DNA of 64,000 bases from NCBI RefSeq assembly GCF_003725535.1, contig NZ_RJSF01000003.1, forward strand, positions 124,001 to 188,000. Reading direction: 5' to 3'. The DNA comes from Nocardioides pocheonensis. GTDB lineage: Bacteria > Actinomycetota > Actinomycetes > Propionibacteriales > Nocardioidaceae. Made by a program: the position numbers and the translations under genes. Under the pieces are notes generated by a model that was not told the origin of the DNA, ran no database searches, and saw nothing but the letters and a program-made list of their open reading frames with translations. Positions 1-9,112 of this stretch are shown one piece after another. Position 1 is the stretch's first letter; each line of letters begins with the position of its first letter.

Positions 1-421
1 CTACGCGTCCAGCATCGACTCCGGGAACCCGGACGCGCTGTACGACGTGCTGCACCCCGACCTCTGGGCGCAGTACGGCAACGCCGAGCCGGCCGAGAGC
101 GCCGACACCGTGATCGGCTGGATCCGGGACGCGACCAAGAACTGCGTCTGGCAGCACCACCTGCTGAGCGTCTACCACGTCGACGTGCAGGGGGACACCG
201 CGACCGCGCTGGTCTACCACACGTCGTACCAGAAGTTCGAGGGCGACGACGACGTGTGCCTGCTGGTGGGTCGCTACCACGACGAGCTGGTGCGTCACGA
301 GGGCACCTGGAAGATCTCGCGGCTGGTCTTCGAGATCATGTGGGGCGAGCGGCGTGCGGATGCGGCGGGCTACCTCGAGTCCGTCGGAGGGCGCGGGCCG
401 CAGGTCCCGGACTGGCCGTGA
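1..421 (+). CDS. NTF2-like/SnoaL-like protein, 5' truncated
   Basis: The reading frame is open from base 2 of the window to a TGA at 419-421, so the start lies outside and 139 residues are visible. The visible sequence begins with a helix-like stretch around 'GNPDALYDVLHPDLWAQYG'. It continues into alternating strands and ends with 'EGTWKISRLVFEIMWGE', the pattern of the SnoaL-like/NTF2 cone fold, usually about 130-150 residues. Such proteins are small polyketide-cyclase-like or isomerase-like enzymes or binding proteins, and the substrate cannot be told from sequence. The stop codon overlaps the GTG of the next dehydrogenase (GTGA), so the two are translationally coupled. The fold is fairly sure; the function is unknown. 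Confidence 0.75.
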   Translation, partial: YASSIDSGNPDALYDVLHPDLWAQYGNAEPAESADTVIGWIRDATKNCVWQHHLLSVYHVDVQGDTATALVYHTSYQKFEGDDDVCLLVGRYHDELVRHEGTWKISRLVFEIMWGERRADAAGYLESVGGRGPQVPDWP

Positions 422-1494
422 CGGCGACGGTGGAGCGACCGGCACTGATGTCGGCGTACCGGCTGCCCGGCTGGGGCCACCCGGTCGAGCTGGTCGAGCT
501 GCCGGTGCCGGTGCCCCGCGGCACCGAGGTCCTCGTCGAGGTGCAGGCGGTGGGCCTCTGCCACTCCGACCTGTTCGTGATGTCGGTCGAGGAAGGCGTG
601 CTGCCCTACGACCTGCCGCTGACGCTCGGCCACGAGGTGGCCGGCAGGGTGGTCGCGGTCGGCGAGCTCGCGGACTCCTCGCTGGTCGGCAGCGACGGTG
701 TGGTGCACGGTGTCTGGTCGTGCGGCGAGTGCCACAACTGCCAACGTGGGCAGGACAACCACTGCGTCGCGCTCGACGGTCGCGTCGGCTGCGGGCTCGG
801 CCGCGACGGCGGGCTGGCGGACTACGTCGTGCTGCCCCACGGCCGGCACTTCGTCACCGCGACGTCGGTGCCGCCGACGGCGCTGGCGCCCCTCGCGGAC
901 GCGGGTCTCACGGCGTACCACGCGATCCGCCTGCACGCCGATGCCCTGGCCGGCGACTGCGCGGCGCTGGTGATCGGCGTCGGCGGGCTCGGGCACCTGG
1001 CCGTGCAGATCCTGCGGGCGACGACCTCGGCGCGGGTGGTGGCGGTCGACCCCCGGCCGGAGGCGTGTGCGCTGGCCGAGCGGCTCGGCGCCCACCACAC
1101 CGCGATGTCCGTCGACGACGGGCTCGCGCGGCTCACCGCCTCGACCGGTCTCACCGGCATCGACGTGGTCCTCGACTTCGTCGGATCCGACGACACGCTG
1201 CGGCTGGGCGCGTCCGCGCTCACGCCCGGCGGACGGTTGGTCGTCGTCGGCGGTGCGCGGGGCAGCATCACCGTCGGCAAGGGCCTGGACCTGCCGCTCG
1301 GCTGGCAGGTCTCGGCTCCCTTCTGGGGACCACGCTCCGACCTGGTCGCGGTCGTCGAGCTCGCGGAGAAGGGCCTGCTCGACCCGGTGGTCGAGGTGGT
1401 CCCGTACGCCGACGTACCCGCGGCGTACGCACGCCTCCACGACGGTGGCGTCACCGGTCGCATCGTCGTGGTGCCCGACCGGGCCCCGGCATGA
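418..1494 (+). CDS. Zinc-dependent alcohol dehydrogenase (MDR family)
   Basis: A 358-residue medium-chain dehydrogenase that would oxidise an alcohol with NAD(P) in the cytoplasm. From the GTG start, the catalytic zinc ligands are Cys48 ('GLCHSD') and His72-Glu73 ('LGHEVAG'). The structural zinc lobe has four cysteines at about 102, 105, 108 and 116. The Rossmann motif 'GVGGLGHLAVQIL' starts near residue 185. The GTG at 418 overlaps the upstream stop by four bases and suits translational coupling. An ATG at 448 is an alternative that would remove ten residues before 'MSAYRLPGWG'. Its end overlaps the next reductase by four bases, so both belong to one operon. The substrate is unknown. Confidence 0.88.
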   Translation: MTATVERPALMSAYRLPGWGHPVELVELPVPVPRGTEVLVEVQAVGLCHSDLFVMSVEEGVLPYDLPLTLGHEVAGRVVAVGELADSSLVGSDGVVHGVWSCGECHNCQRGQDNHCVALDGRVGCGLGRDGGLADYVVLPHGRHFVTATSVPPTALAPLADAGLTAYHAIRLHADALAGDCAALVIGVGGLGHLAVQILRATTSARVVAVDPRPEACALAERLGAHHTAMSVDDGLARLTASTGLTGIDVVLDFVGSDDTLRLGASALTPGGRLVVVGGARGSITVGKGLDLPLGWQVSAPFWGPRSDLVAVVELAEKGLLDPVVEVVPYADVPAAYARLHDGGVTGRIVVVPDRAPA

Positions 1495-2516
1495 CGCGGC
1501 ACGGCGCCGAGGTCCGCGTCGCGCGCTACCCGGACGGGGCCGTGACGCCGGAGGACTTCGAGATCGTCGAGGTCCCGGTGGGCCATCCAGGGCCCGGCCA
1601 GGTGCTGGTCCGCAACACCTGGACCTCCGTCGACCCCGGTCTCCGGCTGCGGCTGCGCGCCGACGCTCCGGCCGGCTACTTCGCCGCGTTCCCGCTCGGG
1701 AAGGCGATGGACGGCGTGATGGCCGTCGGTGAGGTGGTCGAGTCGCGGGCTGACGGCTTCGCGCCCGGCGACCTGGTCTCGCACGCCCAGGGTTGGCGGG
1801 AGTACGCCGTCGTCGACCCGGCCGCCGTCCAGCTCGGGGGAGTCGGCACGCTGACCCGCCTCGACGCCGGCGTGGCCGAGCCGCAGGTGTTCCTCGGTCC
1901 GCTCGGCGGCATGGGGCTGACGGCGTACGCCGGCCTGCACGTGGTCGATGCGCTGCGGGGCGGTGAGACCGTCTGGGTGTCGGCCGCGGCCGGCGCGGTC
2001 GGGAGCCTGGCCGTGCAGATCGCGAAGCTCTGCGGCAACCGCGTGATCGCCAGCGCAGGGTCGGACGAGAAGGTCGCCTGGCTGCGGGACGAGCTCGGCG
2101 TCGAGGCGTTCAACTACCGCGACGGCCTCGACGATCGGCTGCGTGCGGTCGCGCCGGACGGCATCGACGTGTACTTCGACTCCGTCGGCAGCGACCACCT
2201 CGAGGCCGCTCTCGACCACCTGAACCGCCGCGGCCGGGTCGCGATGTGCGGCTCGATCGCGGAGTACGACTCGGGCCCGAAGGGCCCGCGGAACCTGTTC
2301 CTGGCGGTGTCGAAGGACCTCACCCTGCGTGGGTTCCGGGGGAGCAGCAACCTCCACCTGATGGCCGAGATGCAGGGCCGGATCTCCGCCTGGCTGCGCA
2401 GCGGCGAGCTGGTGCACCGGGAGACGGTCTTCACCGGCCTGGACTCTGCTCCGCGCGCACTCGCCGCGATGATCGCCGGTGACACCACCGGCAAGACGCT
2501 GGTCAGCATCGGCTGA
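1491..2516 (+). CDS. NADP-dependent MDR oxidoreductase (zinc-free)
   Basis: A 341-residue medium-chain reductase without the zinc cysteines of its neighbour. The N-terminal half is a GroES-like domain ('GPGQVLVRNTWTSVDPGLR'). The nucleotide-binding half contains 'VSAAAGAVGSLAVQIAKL', close to the 'AAxGAVG' signature of leukotriene B4 12-hydroxydehydrogenase/CurA-type enoyl or alkenal reductases. It would reduce a C=C bond of an enone with NADPH. The ATG at 1491 overlaps the upstream stop (ATGA), so it is co-translated with the alcohol dehydrogenase. Start choice is firm because of this overlap. The open frame extends far upstream through the alcohol dehydrogenase gene, but that part has no protein-like content. 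The exact substrate is not predictable. Confidence 0.87.
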   Translation: MTRHGAEVRVARYPDGAVTPEDFEIVEVPVGHPGPGQVLVRNTWTSVDPGLRLRLRADAPAGYFAAFPLGKAMDGVMAVGEVVESRADGFAPGDLVSHAQGWREYAVVDPAAVQLGGVGTLTRLDAGVAEPQVFLGPLGGMGLTAYAGLHVVDALRGGETVWVSAAAGAVGSLAVQIAKLCGNRVIASAGSDEKVAWLRDELGVEAFNYRDGLDDRLRAVAPDGIDVYFDSVGSDHLEAALDHLNRRGRVAMCGSIAEYDSGPKGPRNLFLAVSKDLTLRGFRGSSNLHLMAEMQGRISAWLRSGELVHRETVFTGLDSAPRALAAMIAGDTTGKTLVSIG

Positions 2517-2545
2517 CCCGCGGACTCCTACGGAAGAGGTACGAC

Positions 2546-3313
2546 GTGACCGCGATGGACCACCGCACCCGGGACAAGGTCGTCGTCCTCACCGGCGCGA
2601 CCGGCGGCCTCGGGCGCGCGACCGCCGAGCGCCTCGCCGACGAGGGCGCCCGGCTCGTGCTCACCGACCTCGACGAGCAGGCCTGCAAGCAGCTCGCGAC
2701 GAGCATTGCGGGTCATCCGGCGGGCCACCTCACGGCCCGGCTCGACGTCGCCGACGAGCTCGCGTGGAACGAGCTCGCCGCGACGGTCCTGAGCGCGTGC
2801 GGTCGCCTCGACGCCCTGGTGAACAACGCCGGCATCGGCAGCCTCGCCACCGTCGAGGACGAGACCCTCGAGCACTGGGAGACGGTCATGTCGGTCGACT
2901 CGACCGGCGTGTGGCTGGGCATGAAGCACCTCGGCCCGCTGATCGCGACCTCCGGCGGCGGCTCGATCGTCAACCTCTCCTCGATCCTCGGCACCGTCGG
3001 CGGCTTCGGCAACAGCGCGGCGTACCACGCCGCGAAGGGCGCCGTGCGCACGCTGACCAAGAACGCAGCCCTGCACTGGGCGTCGTCCGGCGTCCGCGTG
3101 AACTCGGTGCACCCCGGTTTCATCGGCACCCCCGAGCTGCTCGAGCGGTACGCCGGCACGCCCCGCCACGACGCGATGCTTGCCAACACCCCGGTCGGTC
3201 GCCTCGGACGCGGCGAGGAGATCGCCGCCGTGGTCGCCTTCCTCGTCAGCGACGACTCGACCTTCGTGACCGGCTCGGAGCTGTACGCCGACGGCGGATA
3301 CACCGCGCGCTGA
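2546..3313 (+). CDS. SDR family oxidoreductase
   Basis: A 255-residue classical short-chain dehydrogenase. It shows the cofactor motif 'TGATGGLG', the 'NNAG' strand motif, the catalytic Ser in 'NLSSILG' and the 'YHAAK' Tyr/Lys pair. It ends with the usual 'VTGSELYADGGYTAR'. The start is a GTG at 2546 preceded by GGAAGAGG at about 2532-2539. An in-frame ATG at 2555 is possible. It lies 29 bp behind the MDR reductase and closes the small operon that begins left of the window. The operon looks like a short oxidation/reduction pathway for a hydroxylated or keto compound. The gene lacks any substrate-specific signature. Confidence 0.88.
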   Translation: MTAMDHRTRDKVVVLTGATGGLGRATAERLADEGARLVLTDLDEQACKQLATSIAGHPAGHLTARLDVADELAWNELAATVLSACGRLDALVNNAGIGSLATVEDETLEHWETVMSVDSTGVWLGMKHLGPLIATSGGGSIVNLSSILGTVGGFGNSAAYHAAKGAVRTLTKNAALHWASSGVRVNSVHPGFIGTPELLERYAGTPRHDAMLANTPVGRLGRGEEIAAVVAFLVSDDSTFVTGSELYADGGYTAR

Positions 3314-3487
3314 GCCGTCGAGCAGGTGAGGTGTTCTCGCTGCACACCGCCGCCAGTAGGCGCACTCTCCTGCCCCGATGAGCGGGCAGCCCAACCCAAC
3401 GCGCCCGGGGCCCACAGCTCCGCGGGCGGGTCCTTGTGGTCACCGGATTCCATGCGCGACTGATTCGAGACATGCAAGTGTTCGGCC

Positions 3488-4024
3488 GTGGCTGACGAAC
3501 CAAGGCGGTTGAACTCGACAGTGCTCGGATGGATCTCGCTGTCGTTGCTCTTGCTGGCCGCGGCAGCAGTTGTTGCGCCTCTGGTTCCGTACGTGCTCGC
3601 GGCGAGGGACAACGGCGTCCCCCTCGGGGAGGGGCCTTCCGAAATCGTTGCGCCTGGGGACCGCACGTGGGGGGTCTACTTCGACGACCGTGACAACAGC
3701 GGCTACGGCGAGACGTGCACGGTGACGGACTCGACGGGCCGTCCCATCGCGGTGCGTGATCCCGGCGTGACAGTCAGCTTCTCGAGCACCGAGATGCTCG
3801 GCCACGTCTTCGACACGCCCAGTGACGGCCGCTTCACGATCGCCTGCCACGGTGAGAGCGCGGACGTACGTGTCGGACCGGTGGGGAGCCTCCCGTCACT
3901 CCTGGTCGGCATGGCTGCCGCGGCGCTCCTCGGGCTTGTCGGCGTGATCGCCGGGAGTGTGTGGCTGACTCGCAGATCCGCGGCCCCAGAAGCTGTCGTG
4001 ACGCACTCGTCCAGAGTCAGATGA
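3488..4024 (+). CDS. Two-helix membrane protein with extracytoplasmic domain
   Basis: I do not recognise this 178-residue protein. A hydrophobic helix spans about residues 12-36 and a second one about residues 140-163. Between them lies a segment of roughly 100 residues, probably outside the membrane, rich in short beta-strand patterns ('GETCTVTDSTGRPIAV', 'GRFTIACHGE') with two cysteines that could form a disulfide. The C-terminal tail is short and basic. The topology (cytosolic N-terminus, external middle) is inferred. The GTG start at 3488 is the first plausible one but has no strong ribosome binding site, so the exact start is uncertain. It stands alone between the SDR operon and a convergent chemoreceptor gene. 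Confidence 0.65.
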   Translation: MADEPRRLNSTVLGWISLSLLLLAAAAVVAPLVPYVLAARDNGVPLGEGPSEIVAPGDRTWGVYFDDRDNSGYGETCTVTDSTGRPIAVRDPGVTVSFSSTEMLGHVFDTPSDGRFTIACHGESADVRVGPVGSLPSLLVGMAAAALLGLVGVIAGSVWLTRRSAAPEAVVTHSSRVR

Positions 4025-4222
4025 AGATGCGCACGCTCATGCCGGCGATCCGCACTACTGCCGAGCTGCGTGGATGGGCCGGCGGGATCGACCGGTCGTA
4101 CGTCGCGGATCCCGGTGGATGTGGAAACGTCCGGAGGTCAGCGAGGTCCGGGCCGCCTGAGCCTGCTCACACTCGTCCTTCGTGCCCCGCGACCGTGAGG
4201 AGTGCCAGCTGTCGACTCGGCC

Positions 4223-5806
4223 TCAATAGGTGAAGGTGCCCACGAGCTCGTCGATCCGAGTTGCCAGGTGTGACAGCTCCACGGCCGACTGTTGGGTCAT
4301 CCCGGCACCCTGCGCCGTCGCGTCCGCAGCCTGTGCGACGCCGCCGATGTTCTGGGCGATGTCTCCGGAGCCGACCGCCAGTTGCTCGACGCTCCGGCTG
4401 ATCTCCGCGGCGGTCGCGGACTGCTCCTCCACAGCCGCCGCGATGGTCGTCTGGAGCTCGTCGATCTCGTTGACCACTCTGACGATGACGTCGATGGCTT
4501 CGCCGACCTCGCTCGTCGTGGCCTGGATCGCACCGATCTTGCGGGAGATGTCCTCGGTCGCCTTCGCGGTCTCCTGAGCGAGCTCCTTGACCTCGTTGGC
4601 CACGACCGCGAAGCCCTTGCCGGCCTCCCCGGCACGCGCCGCCTCGATCGTCGCGTTGAGCGCCAGCAGGTTGGTCTGCTCGGCGATCGAGTTGATCACC
4701 CTCGAGATCTCGCCGATCTCCACGCCCGCGGCATCCAGCCGCTCCACCGCCTGAGAGGTGCCCTGCGCGCTTGCGGCGGCTTGGTTGGCCACACCCGCCG
4801 CCGTCGAGGCGCTGCGCGCGATCTCCCGGATGGAGGCGGTCAGCTCCTCGGTCGCGGCGGACATCGACGTGACGTTGCCCGACGCCTGCTCTGCCGCGAC
4901 AGACACGGTGCCTGCTTGCGCTGACGTCTCCTCCGCGTTGGCTCCCAGCTGCGTCGACACGGCGGTGAGCTCCTCGGAGGCGCTGGCCAGTCCGGTCGAG
5001 GTCTCCCCGACCAGCGCGACTGCTCCCCGCATGGCACCCAGGGCGGTGCTGAGCGCGCCGGCCATCTCGCCGATCTCGTCGCGCGCCTTCACCGCGACCT
5101 CCGTGGTGAGGTCGCCGTCGGCGACCCGACCGAGAGCGGTCACCATGTGGCGCAGGGGACGCGTGATCGACCGCGTGATCGCGAGGGAGATGGCCCCCAG
5201 CGCGAGCAGGCCCACCAGCAACCCGACGACGATCGTGGTCCTGAGCGTGCTCATCGCCGCCTCGGACGCATGGAGGGCCGCATCGACCTGCCGCTGGATC
5301 ACGGCGCGGGTGGCGGTGATCTTCTCCTCAGTGGCGGCGGCGCGGGCGGCCTCTGCCTTCAGTGCCTGTTCCGCCTGAGGACTGGCCGGGTCGATGGCTC
5401 CCAGCACAGGCATCTGCTTGGTGACGTCGTCGACGTACGTCGCATAGTCGCCGCGCAGCGCGCTCAGGCTGGTGCCGACCTCTGCCTGGTCGACCTGGAT
5501 GCCGTCCAGCGCCGCCCAGTCGGCGTCGACGCGCTTCTTGACCTCGCCCAGCGAGGCCACAGCTGCGGCTCGGGCCGCATCGTTGGTGGCCAGCAACTGG
5601 TCACGCTCGACGATCTGCAGGTTGCTCTGCTGCATGTCCAGGTCGACGAGCACGGCGTTGGCCCGGTTCAGGGTGACCCGGACGTCACTTGTCGACTTCA
5701 CGTGGCCCATGCTGACCAGGCTCGCCCCGGAGATGCCCAGCGCGACGAGGGCGCCGCAGCTCGCCAGAACCGCCAGCTTCCGGCCGACCGTCATTCGAAT
5801 GCCCAT
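4223..5806 (-). CDS. Methyl-accepting chemotaxis protein
   Basis: A 527-residue transmembrane chemoreceptor. Helix TM1 is near residues 11-32, followed by a mostly alpha-helical extracytoplasmic domain to about 190 (4-helix-bundle type), TM2 near 191-211, a HAMP domain near 211-265 and a long signalling coiled coil to the end. The kinase-control tip 'QTNLLALNATIEAARAGE' is intact, with Thr where Ala is common. I chose ATG 5806, preceded on its strand by AGGAAA. An ATG at 5821 adds five residues and one at 5794 removes four. No che or flagellar genes are in the window, so it is an orphan receptor whose partners must lie elsewhere. The ligand is unknown. Confidence 0.92.
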   Translation of the reverse strand: MGIRMTVGRKLAVLASCGALVALGISGASLVSMGHVKSTSDVRVTLNRANAVLVDLDMQQSNLQIVERDQLLATNDAARAAAVASLGEVKKRVDADWAALDGIQVDQAEVGTSLSALRGDYATYVDDVTKQMPVLGAIDPASPQAEQALKAEAARAAATEEKITATRAVIQRQVDAALHASEAAMSTLRTTIVVGLLVGLLALGAISLAITRSITRPLRHMVTALGRVADGDLTTEVAVKARDEIGEMAGALSTALGAMRGAVALVGETSTGLASASEELTAVSTQLGANAEETSAQAGTVSVAAEQASGNVTSMSAATEELTASIREIARSASTAAGVANQAAASAQGTSQAVERLDAAGVEIGEISRVINSIAEQTNLLALNATIEAARAGEAGKGFAVVANEVKELAQETAKATEDISRKIGAIQATTSEVGEAIDVIVRVVNEIDELQTTIAAAVEEQSATAAEISRSVEQLAVGSGDIAQNIGGVAQAADATAQGAGMTQQSAVELSHLATRIDELVGTFTY

Positions 5807-6237
5807 GGAGTTTCCTGTCATCGGGGAGGCGCACGCCAGCCGGCTCGGGGTCTTGTGTGCAGGATCGGCCTCCGCGGGCTGGGCATGAGAACTTCTGACG
5901 CGCCGATCGGTGCGCGTTGGACCAGCCGCTCGAGGTGCGCGTTCGCATCTCGCACGGCCCTCCCGCGGCGCATGGTGGCCCGTCCGCTCGTGGCCGTCCC
6001 GGTGGCCCCAGTGAGCAGAAGAGGATCGATGTGCCAGCCCGCCGGAGGAAGCCGGGGGCGGGGCGACGTTCGACGGGGGCGGCGACCGGCATCGCGCAAT
6101 CGAACTTCTCGACCAGGTTGCGATGAGCGAAAGTCGAGCAGCCGCCACCGTGGGCGCGGTCCTGCCCCATCCACGATGTACGGATACCCCGACCCTTCCT
6201 GAAAGCAAGGGACTGCGCCACGGTCCGGGCACACGAG
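5807..6237. other. 431-bp intergenic stretch
   Basis: This lies between the start of the chemoreceptor gene and the end of the TetR gene, both on the minus strand. Short open frames exist on both strands, but their translations are Arg/Pro/Gly rich, have no recognisable fold and lack ribosome binding sites. It probably carries the chemoreceptor promoter. I found no clear sigma-28-type or sigma-70-type boxes and no strong palindrome. Confidence 0.5.
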
Positions 6238-6801
6238 CTAGGCGGGCGCCCCCACCGCTCGCGCCACCACTGCCGCCGCACCCTTCACGTCCGGCAGCGC
6301 GCCTCCGGCCCGGCGCGCGTTCGCGTGGTCGAGCATGACCGACACCCACGTCTCCGCTGCCTGGCGACGCAGCGTTCCGGCCAGGGTCCACTCCACAGCC
6401 TGATCGAGGGCTGTCTCTGTGAGCTCGACGAGCGCGCGACGCAGCCGTCGCAGGTGATCCCTGACCTCGGGGTGCGTACCGCTCTCGCGGAAGATGATCG
6501 TGCGCAGCACGAGGGAGTTGTGGGTTTCCAGCCCCAGTCGCCGGTGCAGAGCGAGCAGCGAGCGCGCCGGGTCGCCGCGGTGCACGACGCCGTCGACCGT
6601 CTCCCGGGACGGCGCCGGCAACCGCTCCTGCAGCAGCGTCAGCAAGAGGTCGATCTTGCGCGGGAAGTAGTAGAAGACAAGCCCCTTGGGCACCTCGGCC
6701 TCCTCCGCGATGCGCGAGGTCGGGGTCGCGTCGAACCCGTCTTCGGCGAAGAGCTCCTCGGCGGCATCGAGGATGCGGCTGCGGCGGTCGTCAGCGGTCA
6801 T
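6238..6801 (-). CDS. TetR family transcriptional regulator
   Basis: A 187-residue one-component repressor. The N-terminal helix-turn-helix is clear: 'RILDAAEELFAEDGFDATPTS', then 'EVPKGLVFYYFPRK' as the recognition helix region. The remaining 130 residues are the variable ligand-binding half. It lies 90 bp behind the SPW membrane protein gene on the same strand, so the two are probably co-transcribed. A 16-bp palindrome TTGACCG-CC-CGGTCAA upstream of the SPW gene (7321-7336) is the natural candidate for its binding site, giving autoregulation. The ligand is unknown. Confidence 0.88.
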   Translation of the reverse strand: MTADDRRSRILDAAEELFAEDGFDATPTSRIAEEAEVPKGLVFYYFPRKIDLLLTLLQERLPAPSRETVDGVVHRGDPARSLLALHRRLGLETHNSLVLRTIIFRESGTHPEVRDHLRRLRRALVELTETALDQAVEWTLAGTLRRQAAETWVSVMLDHANARRAGGALPDVKGAAAVVARAVGAPA

Positions 6802-6891
6802 GACTCTCCCGGGCTGGTCGATGGGTGAAGGACGGGCACGGGCACGCCCTCGGGAACCGCGAGCGTGCCCGTCCGGCTCGTCGCCGAACCG

Positions 6892-7248
6892 CTAGTGCGG
6901 GATCGGCGTGCGGTGCATCCGCTGGTCGATCTGGGGCAGGGCCAGCACTCCGAAGATGAGCGTGACGGCACCAACGATCCAGGCCGTCAGGGCCATCCTG
7001 TCGAGGTTGTCGAAGCTCATGACCCAGGGCGAAGCGATGAAGAGCACTCCGAGCAGCACGAGCCCGTACTCGGAGATCCGGTCCTCCGGCATTGCCAGTG
7101 CCCACAGCGACACCGCCACCGTGACGACGCCCAGGACCACCATCGTCCAGGTCGCCTTGTTCTCCGTCTTCGTCCAAAGAGGCGCCAGGGCCGCGTAGGC
7201 GCCCGCAACGAGCGTCACCCAGTCCTGCCATCGCGTCCACTTCTGCAT
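6892..7248 (-). CDS. SPW-repeat membrane protein
   Basis: A 118-residue membrane protein with four hydrophobic helices, matching the SPW family (two helix pairs, each with a Trp/Pro-rich turn). The first turn reads 'AALAPLW' and the second has the typical 'FIASPWVMSF'. The role of the family is not established. I chose ATG 7248, which has GAGGAA eight bases upstream. A frame extension to 7287 adds 13 residues without a ribosome binding site. The gene is followed by a TetR gene and preceded by a strong palindrome, so expression is likely repressed and induced by an unknown ligand. Confidence 0.8.
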   Translation of the reverse strand: MQKWTRWQDWVTLVAGAYAALAPLWTKTENKATWTMVVLGVVTVAVSLWALAMPEDRISEYGLVLLGVLFIASPWVMSFDNLDRMALTAWIVGAVTLIFGVLALPQIDQRMHRTPIPH

Positions 7249-7320
7249 CAGTGATTCCTCACTTTCGCGGTCGGGACCCGTCATCACTGAGGCGGATCTT
7301 TCGTCTTCAGTGTAGATTGA

Positions 7321-7336
7321 TTGACCGCCCGGTCAA
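7321..7336. promoter_or_regulatory. Palindromic operator TTGACCG-CC-CGGTCAA
   Basis: A 16-bp inverted repeat with perfect 7-bp arms and a 2-bp centre lies 73 bp upstream of the SPW gene start. Symmetric sites of this length are typical of TetR dimers, and a TetR gene is second in the operon. A site for the other TetR (7431-8033), whose 3' end faces this spot from 94 bp away, is less likely but possible. Confidence 0.55.
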
Positions 7337-7430
7337 GCCGACCGTACCTTGCTCAACGGGCCTGAGTCACGCCGCCGCCAGTAGCTCGGACTCCAGTGAG
7401 GGGTGGTCCGGCAGCCGGTAGCGGCGCCGC

Positions 7431-8033
7431 TCAGCCTGCCCGGACCAGCAGCGGCATCAGGTCTCGCACCTCGTCGGCGAGCAGGTCGAGCGTCTCCTCG
7501 CCGTCGGCGTAGGCGAGCAAGGTCTGCTGGAAGAGACCGTCGAGCATCCCGTACACCGCTGCCGACTTCGTCGCGATCAGCGGTCGGCCGGCAAGCTCGG
7601 CGTACCGGTCCACGACGCGCCAGACCATCTCCTCCAGGGTCTGGTTGATCGCGGTCACGACGTCGTGCAGCCGGGGTTCGAACATGCTCTGGGAGCGCAG
7701 GTCGTACCAGAGACGGTGCATCGGCGCTTCGTCGCGGATGGTCTCCCCGAGCTTCGCCGCGAAACCCTCGATCAGCTCCTCCGGGGTGGTCGCGCCAGCG
7801 ATCACCCCGTCGTAGCGGTGCACGCACTTGGCCTTGTAGTACTGCACGCAGTAGATGACCAGGTCGATCTTGTCGTCGAAGTAGTCGTGGACGGTCTCCT
7901 GCGAGAACTCCGAGTTGGCCGCGATGTCACGGATGCTGGCGCGCGTGTAGCCGAGCTCCCCCAGGGTGACCAGTGCTGATTCCGCGAGCTGGTCTCGGCG
8001 GGCGTCCTGGTTCGCTGACACGACCTCGGCCAC
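7431..8033 (-). CDS. TetR family transcriptional regulator
   Basis: A 200-residue regulator with an N-terminal TetR domain ('ALVTLGELGYTRASIRDIAAN', then 'EFSQETVHDYFDDKIDLV') and a long ligand domain. The open frame runs upstream to 8336, but the GTG at 8033 is preceded by a strong GGAGGAAGG ribosome binding site and gives a normal family length. An ATG at 8108 has no ribosome binding site. No gene is obviously paired with it: the upstream 380 bp are empty and its 3' end faces the SPW promoter. Recognition-helix residues Gln-Glu-Thr-Val-His are unlike those of the other TetRs here, so it should bind a different site. Confidence 0.85.
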   Translation of the reverse strand: MAEVVSANQDARRDQLAESALVTLGELGYTRASIRDIAANSEFSQETVHDYFDDKIDLVIYCVQYYKAKCVHRYDGVIAGATTPEELIEGFAAKLGETIRDEAPMHRLWYDLRSQSMFEPRLHDVVTAINQTLEEMVWRVVDRYAELAGRPLIATKSAAVYGMLDGLFQQTLLAYADGEETLDLLADEVRDLMPLLVRAG

Positions 8034-8413
8034 GGCTGCCCCTTCCTCCCGAGCGTTCCGGGTGCTGTCCACGGTACTGCCGTGCAAACGCAACGGGGAA
8101 GCGATCATGACGAGTGGCCAGCGACCCACAACGGTCGACCGAACGCGAACGCCCACTGCCCTTCGAGGCGCAGGGAACGGCAGCTCCGACGAGCACGTGG
8201 CGCCGTCTGCACGTCCCTTTGACCGCCACCCATCGCACGATTCCCGGGTACGTCGCGCCGGAGAAGGACAGTTCGGCGGCAGGGCCGAAGCCGTCATCTT
8301 CGGCCACGCCTGCGGCAACCTGGTGTGCAACGACAAGTACCCGGAGCAGAGCGTCCAGCTGGTCAGAGGTCCTGACCGACGGCGACGTCACCGCGCGGCG
8401 AGTGACCCGCGAC
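8034..8413. other. 380-bp intergenic stretch
   Basis: This lies between the TetR start and the end of the GAF-ANTAR gene, both minus strand. Open frames cross it in several phases because of the base composition, but none has a ribosome binding site, a recognisable domain or a natural amino acid mix. It presumably holds the TetR promoter. I see no palindrome strong enough to call an operator. Confidence 0.5.
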
Positions 8414-9112
8414 CTAGGAAGGCAGGCTGCGGGTCCTGATCAGCTCCGCGGCGACGTCGTGGAGCTTCACGTTCGTCTCCTGCGAGATTCGTCTGAGGAC
8501 GGCGAAGGCCCGCACAGCATCGATGTCGTAGCGATCCATGACGATCCCGGTCGCCTGGCCGATGAGCGACCTCGCGTCCAGTGCGATCTCCATGTGTTCT
8601 TCGTGCCGTGCGGTGACCACGGCGATGGCCGTGTGTGCGGCGAGGGAGATGCCGCTGTCGACGTCGGCTCCGGTGAAGGCGTGCGGGTGCGAGGAGTACA
8701 GGCTCAGTGCGCCCACGCGGTCCTTCTGGGTGAACATCCGGAACGAGATCATGCTGCGGATCTCGGTCTCCTGCACCGTCCTCGGAGCCCATGGTCCCCA
8801 CCGGTGCTCGGTCTCGAGATTCGGGCAGGACACGACTTCCTCGTCCCAGATCGCGCTCAGGCACGGCCCTTGTCCGAGTTCGTACTGGATCTGATCGACC
8901 TTCAGTGCACGCTCGCTGGTCGCCGCCGGCGTGTCGACCGTGCGCGAGCGGCTGATCAGCGAGATCGCAGCGTCCTCGGCGTCGGCGATGACGTCGACCG
9001 CGAGCGCCACAGCCAGCTCCATCGTGTCCTTCGAGCTCGCCTCGGCCTGCAGCGAGCGGGCCACGTCGGCAAGGAGGCGAGGGAAGGAATCGGCCCGACT
9101 CATGCTTATCAT
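8414..9112 (-). CDS. GAF and ANTAR domain regulator
   Basis: A protein of 229-232 residues combining an N-terminal GAF sensor domain (about residues 25-165) with a C-terminal ANTAR RNA-binding domain (about 175-230). The ANTAR part contains 'RSLIGQATGIVMDRYDIDAV' and 'AFAVLRRISQETNVKLHDVA', the helical pattern that binds paired hexaloop hairpins and causes transcription antitermination. The GAF ligand is unknown. Two ATGs at 9112 and 9103 are equally plausible, and a TTG at 9130 is less so; none has a clear ribosome binding site. No paired hairpin target was recognised nearby, so its target is probably elsewhere. Neighbours do not suggest a function. Confidence 0.83.
   Translation of the reverse strand: MISMSRADSFPRLLADVARSLQAEASSKDTMELAVALAVDVIADAEDAAISLISRSRTVDTPAATSERALKVDQIQYELGQGPCLSAIWDEEVVSCPNLETEHRWGPWAPRTVQETEIRSMISFRMFTQKDRVGALSLYSSHPHAFTGADVDSGISLAAHTAIAVVTARHEEHMEIALDARSLIGQATGIVMDRYDIDAVRAFAVLRRISQETNVKLHDVAAELIRTRSLPS

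Noticed and set aside
354-1490. A long N-terminal extension of the MDR reductase reading through the alcohol dehydrogenase
   Set aside because: The extension is Arg/Gly/Ala low-complexity, and the ATG at 1491 overlaps the upstream stop in the usual ATGA form.
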